Positions 6,441-7,042 of a stretch of 7,042 nt of DNA are shown in pieces (the stretch's first letter is position 1; each line of letters opens with the position of its first letter). The DNA comes from Eggerthella sp. CAG:209. GTDB taxonomy: Bacteria; Actinomycetota; Coriobacteriia; Coriobacteriales; Eggerthellaceae. Under the pieces are notes generated by a model, which was not told where the DNA came from, made no database searches, and was given only the letters and a program-made list of their open reading frames with translations. Position numbers and translations under genes: made by a program. The DNA is taken from assembly GCA_000436075.1 (NCBI GenBank), contig FR884630.1:15251-22292 (forward strand), in the 5' to 3' direction.

Positions 6441-6479
6441 CCAGGCGCGTTCTTTTCGGAAGGATTGCGCCTGGTTTTT
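6441..6479 (+). terminator. Intrinsic terminator after tsaE
   Basis: CCAGGCGC (6441-6448) pairs with GCGCCTGG (6467-6474). The stem can continue inward with TTCTT and AAGGA (one G-U pair, one bulge) around the loop TTCGG. TTTTT follows at once (6475-6479), then CTGTTTT. It lies seven bases after the tsaE stop and is the clearest Rho-independent terminator in the window. Confidence 0.88.
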
Positions 6480-6496
6480 CTGTTTTCAGGGGCATG

Positions 6497-6513
6497 CGCT
6501 AGGATAGCTAGCG
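6497..6513 (+). promoter_or_regulatory. Inverted repeat over a possible tsaB promoter
   Basis: CGCTAG (6497-6502) and CTAGCG (6508-6513) are perfect inverted arms around GATAG. The candidate -10 TAGGAT (6500-6505) overlaps them; I see only a weak T-rich -35 region within the terminator tail. Because a strong terminator precedes it, tsaB needs a promoter somewhere in 6480-6615, and this is the best candidate I can see. The rest of that gap shows no clear structure. Confidence 0.3.
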
Positions 6514-6615
6514 AAAGAAAACAGGCATTAAACGTCGCTTGCCCATCCCGTGCCGCCCCCGTTGCTTTTACGGAGATGGCATCGGCGGCCGCAATGCAAT
6601 AAGAACAGGATTCGC

Positions 6616-7042
6616 ATGAACAACTACGTAGTTGCTTTCGACACGGCAAATGAAATGATTTCCTTGGGAATAGGTCTTCTCGATCGTGCCAAGAAAACCA
6701 TTGACTGCATCGCTTCGCGCGAGGTCGGTGCGTTTCGCGCGTCGAACGTTAAGCTTTTGCCTGAAATCGATGCCTTGTTGGCGGATATGGGCATTTCGCG
6801 CGGTGAAGTTGCGTGCGTAGTGTGCGGCCGTGGTCCCGGCTCGTTTACTGGCGTGCGCATCTGCCTTGCGAGCGCCAAAGGCGTTGCCATCGGTCTTGGC
6901 GTGCCGCTGTTCGGCGTTTCCACCTCAGACGCTCAGGCATGGCAGCAGTGGGCCAATGGGGCGCGCGGATCGGTGGTGGTATTGGGCGATGCGATGCGCA
7001 AAGAAGTCTATCCTGTTCGCTATCACGTAACCGATAGCGGTA
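6616..7042 (+). CDS. tsaB: tRNA t6A biosynthesis protein TsaB (3' end cut off by window edge)
   Basis: ASKHA-fold partner that pairs with TsaD in the threonylcarbamoyl transfer to A37 of tRNA; it is a scaffold rather than the catalyst. 142 codons are visible. Motifs are VAFDTA near the N-terminus (6-11), LLPEIDALL (47-55), the family hallmark GRGPGSFTGVRI (about 69-80) followed by LASAKGVA, GVPLFGVSTSDA, and GDAMRKEVYPVRY near the end, where homologues have DAR(R)xEVY. GRGPGSFTGVRI and the DAxRxEVY-like segment separate it from TsaD, which has metal-binding His motifs. ATG at 6616 has AGGA (6607-6610) five bases upstream. In related genomes tsaB can be followed by, or fused to, rimI and then tsaD; the window ends too early to tell. 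Confidence 0.94.
   Translation, partial: MNNYVVAFDTANEMISLGIGLLDRAKKTIDCIASREVGAFRASNVKLLPEIDALLADMGISRGEVACVVCGRGPGSFTGVRICLASAKGVAIGLGVPLFGVSTSDAQAWQQWANGARGSVVVLGDAMRKEVYPVRYHVTDSG

Noticed and set aside
6576..6602. An eight-codon leader frame (ATG GCA TCG ... TAA) just before tsaB.
   Set aside because: It has no regulatory codon run and the nearby GGAG touches its ATG; such tiny frames arise by chance.
1..7042. Search for mobile elements, CRISPR repeats, tRNA genes or a novel defence system.
   Set aside because: I saw no terminal repeats, transposase motifs, spaced repeats or tRNA-like folds; the gene content is core metabolism, tRNA modification and a two-component pair.

Overview
The window holds ordinary chromosomal genes of an anaerobic bacterium that uses tetrahydrofolate (THF)-bound one-carbon units. 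By eye the GC content is mid-50s percent. The set fhs-fchA-folD, the style of the FolD and CoaX proteins, and the OmpR-type two-component pair fit a gut-type Coriobacteriia (Eggerthellales) lineage. An acetogen-like Clostridium relative is possible but fits the base composition less well. This placement is inference: there is no rRNA or other decisive marker.

Layout. Positions 1-1669 on the minus strand carry a two-component system: an OmpR/PhoB-family response regulator, then a sensor histidine kinase that runs off the left edge. A 116-base divergent gap (1670-1785) separates it from a plus-strand run: coaX (type III pantothenate kinase), fhs (formate-THF ligase), fchA (methenyl-THF cyclohydrolase of the cyclodeaminase family) and folD (methylene-THF dehydrogenase). 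The gaps are 48, 102 and 2 bases, and a 14-bp hairpin follows folD. Next come tsaE, a strong intrinsic terminator, and the start of tsaB, which runs off the right edge. TsaE and TsaB belong to the tRNA t6A37 machinery.

How the genes work together. Fhs, FchA and FolD make a complete route between formate and 5,10-methylene-THF: formate + THF + ATP to 10-formyl-THF, then methenyl-THF, then methylene-THF. The FolD here lacks the lysine and glutamine that classical bifunctional FolD uses for the cyclohydrolase step, while keeping folate- and NADP-binding residues. It is therefore probably a dehydrogenase only, with FchA next door supplying the missing step. CoaX heads the same run and commits pantothenate to coenzyme A. 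This may reflect a shared acetyl-CoA/one-carbon programme, or simply neighbouring genes.

I found no mobile element, CRISPR array, RNA gene or wholly unknown gene. The points most worth following are the FolD active-site substitutions, the missing glycine-rich motif in CoaX, the hairpin between fhs and fchA, and the near-absence of an extracellular sensor region in the histidine kinase.
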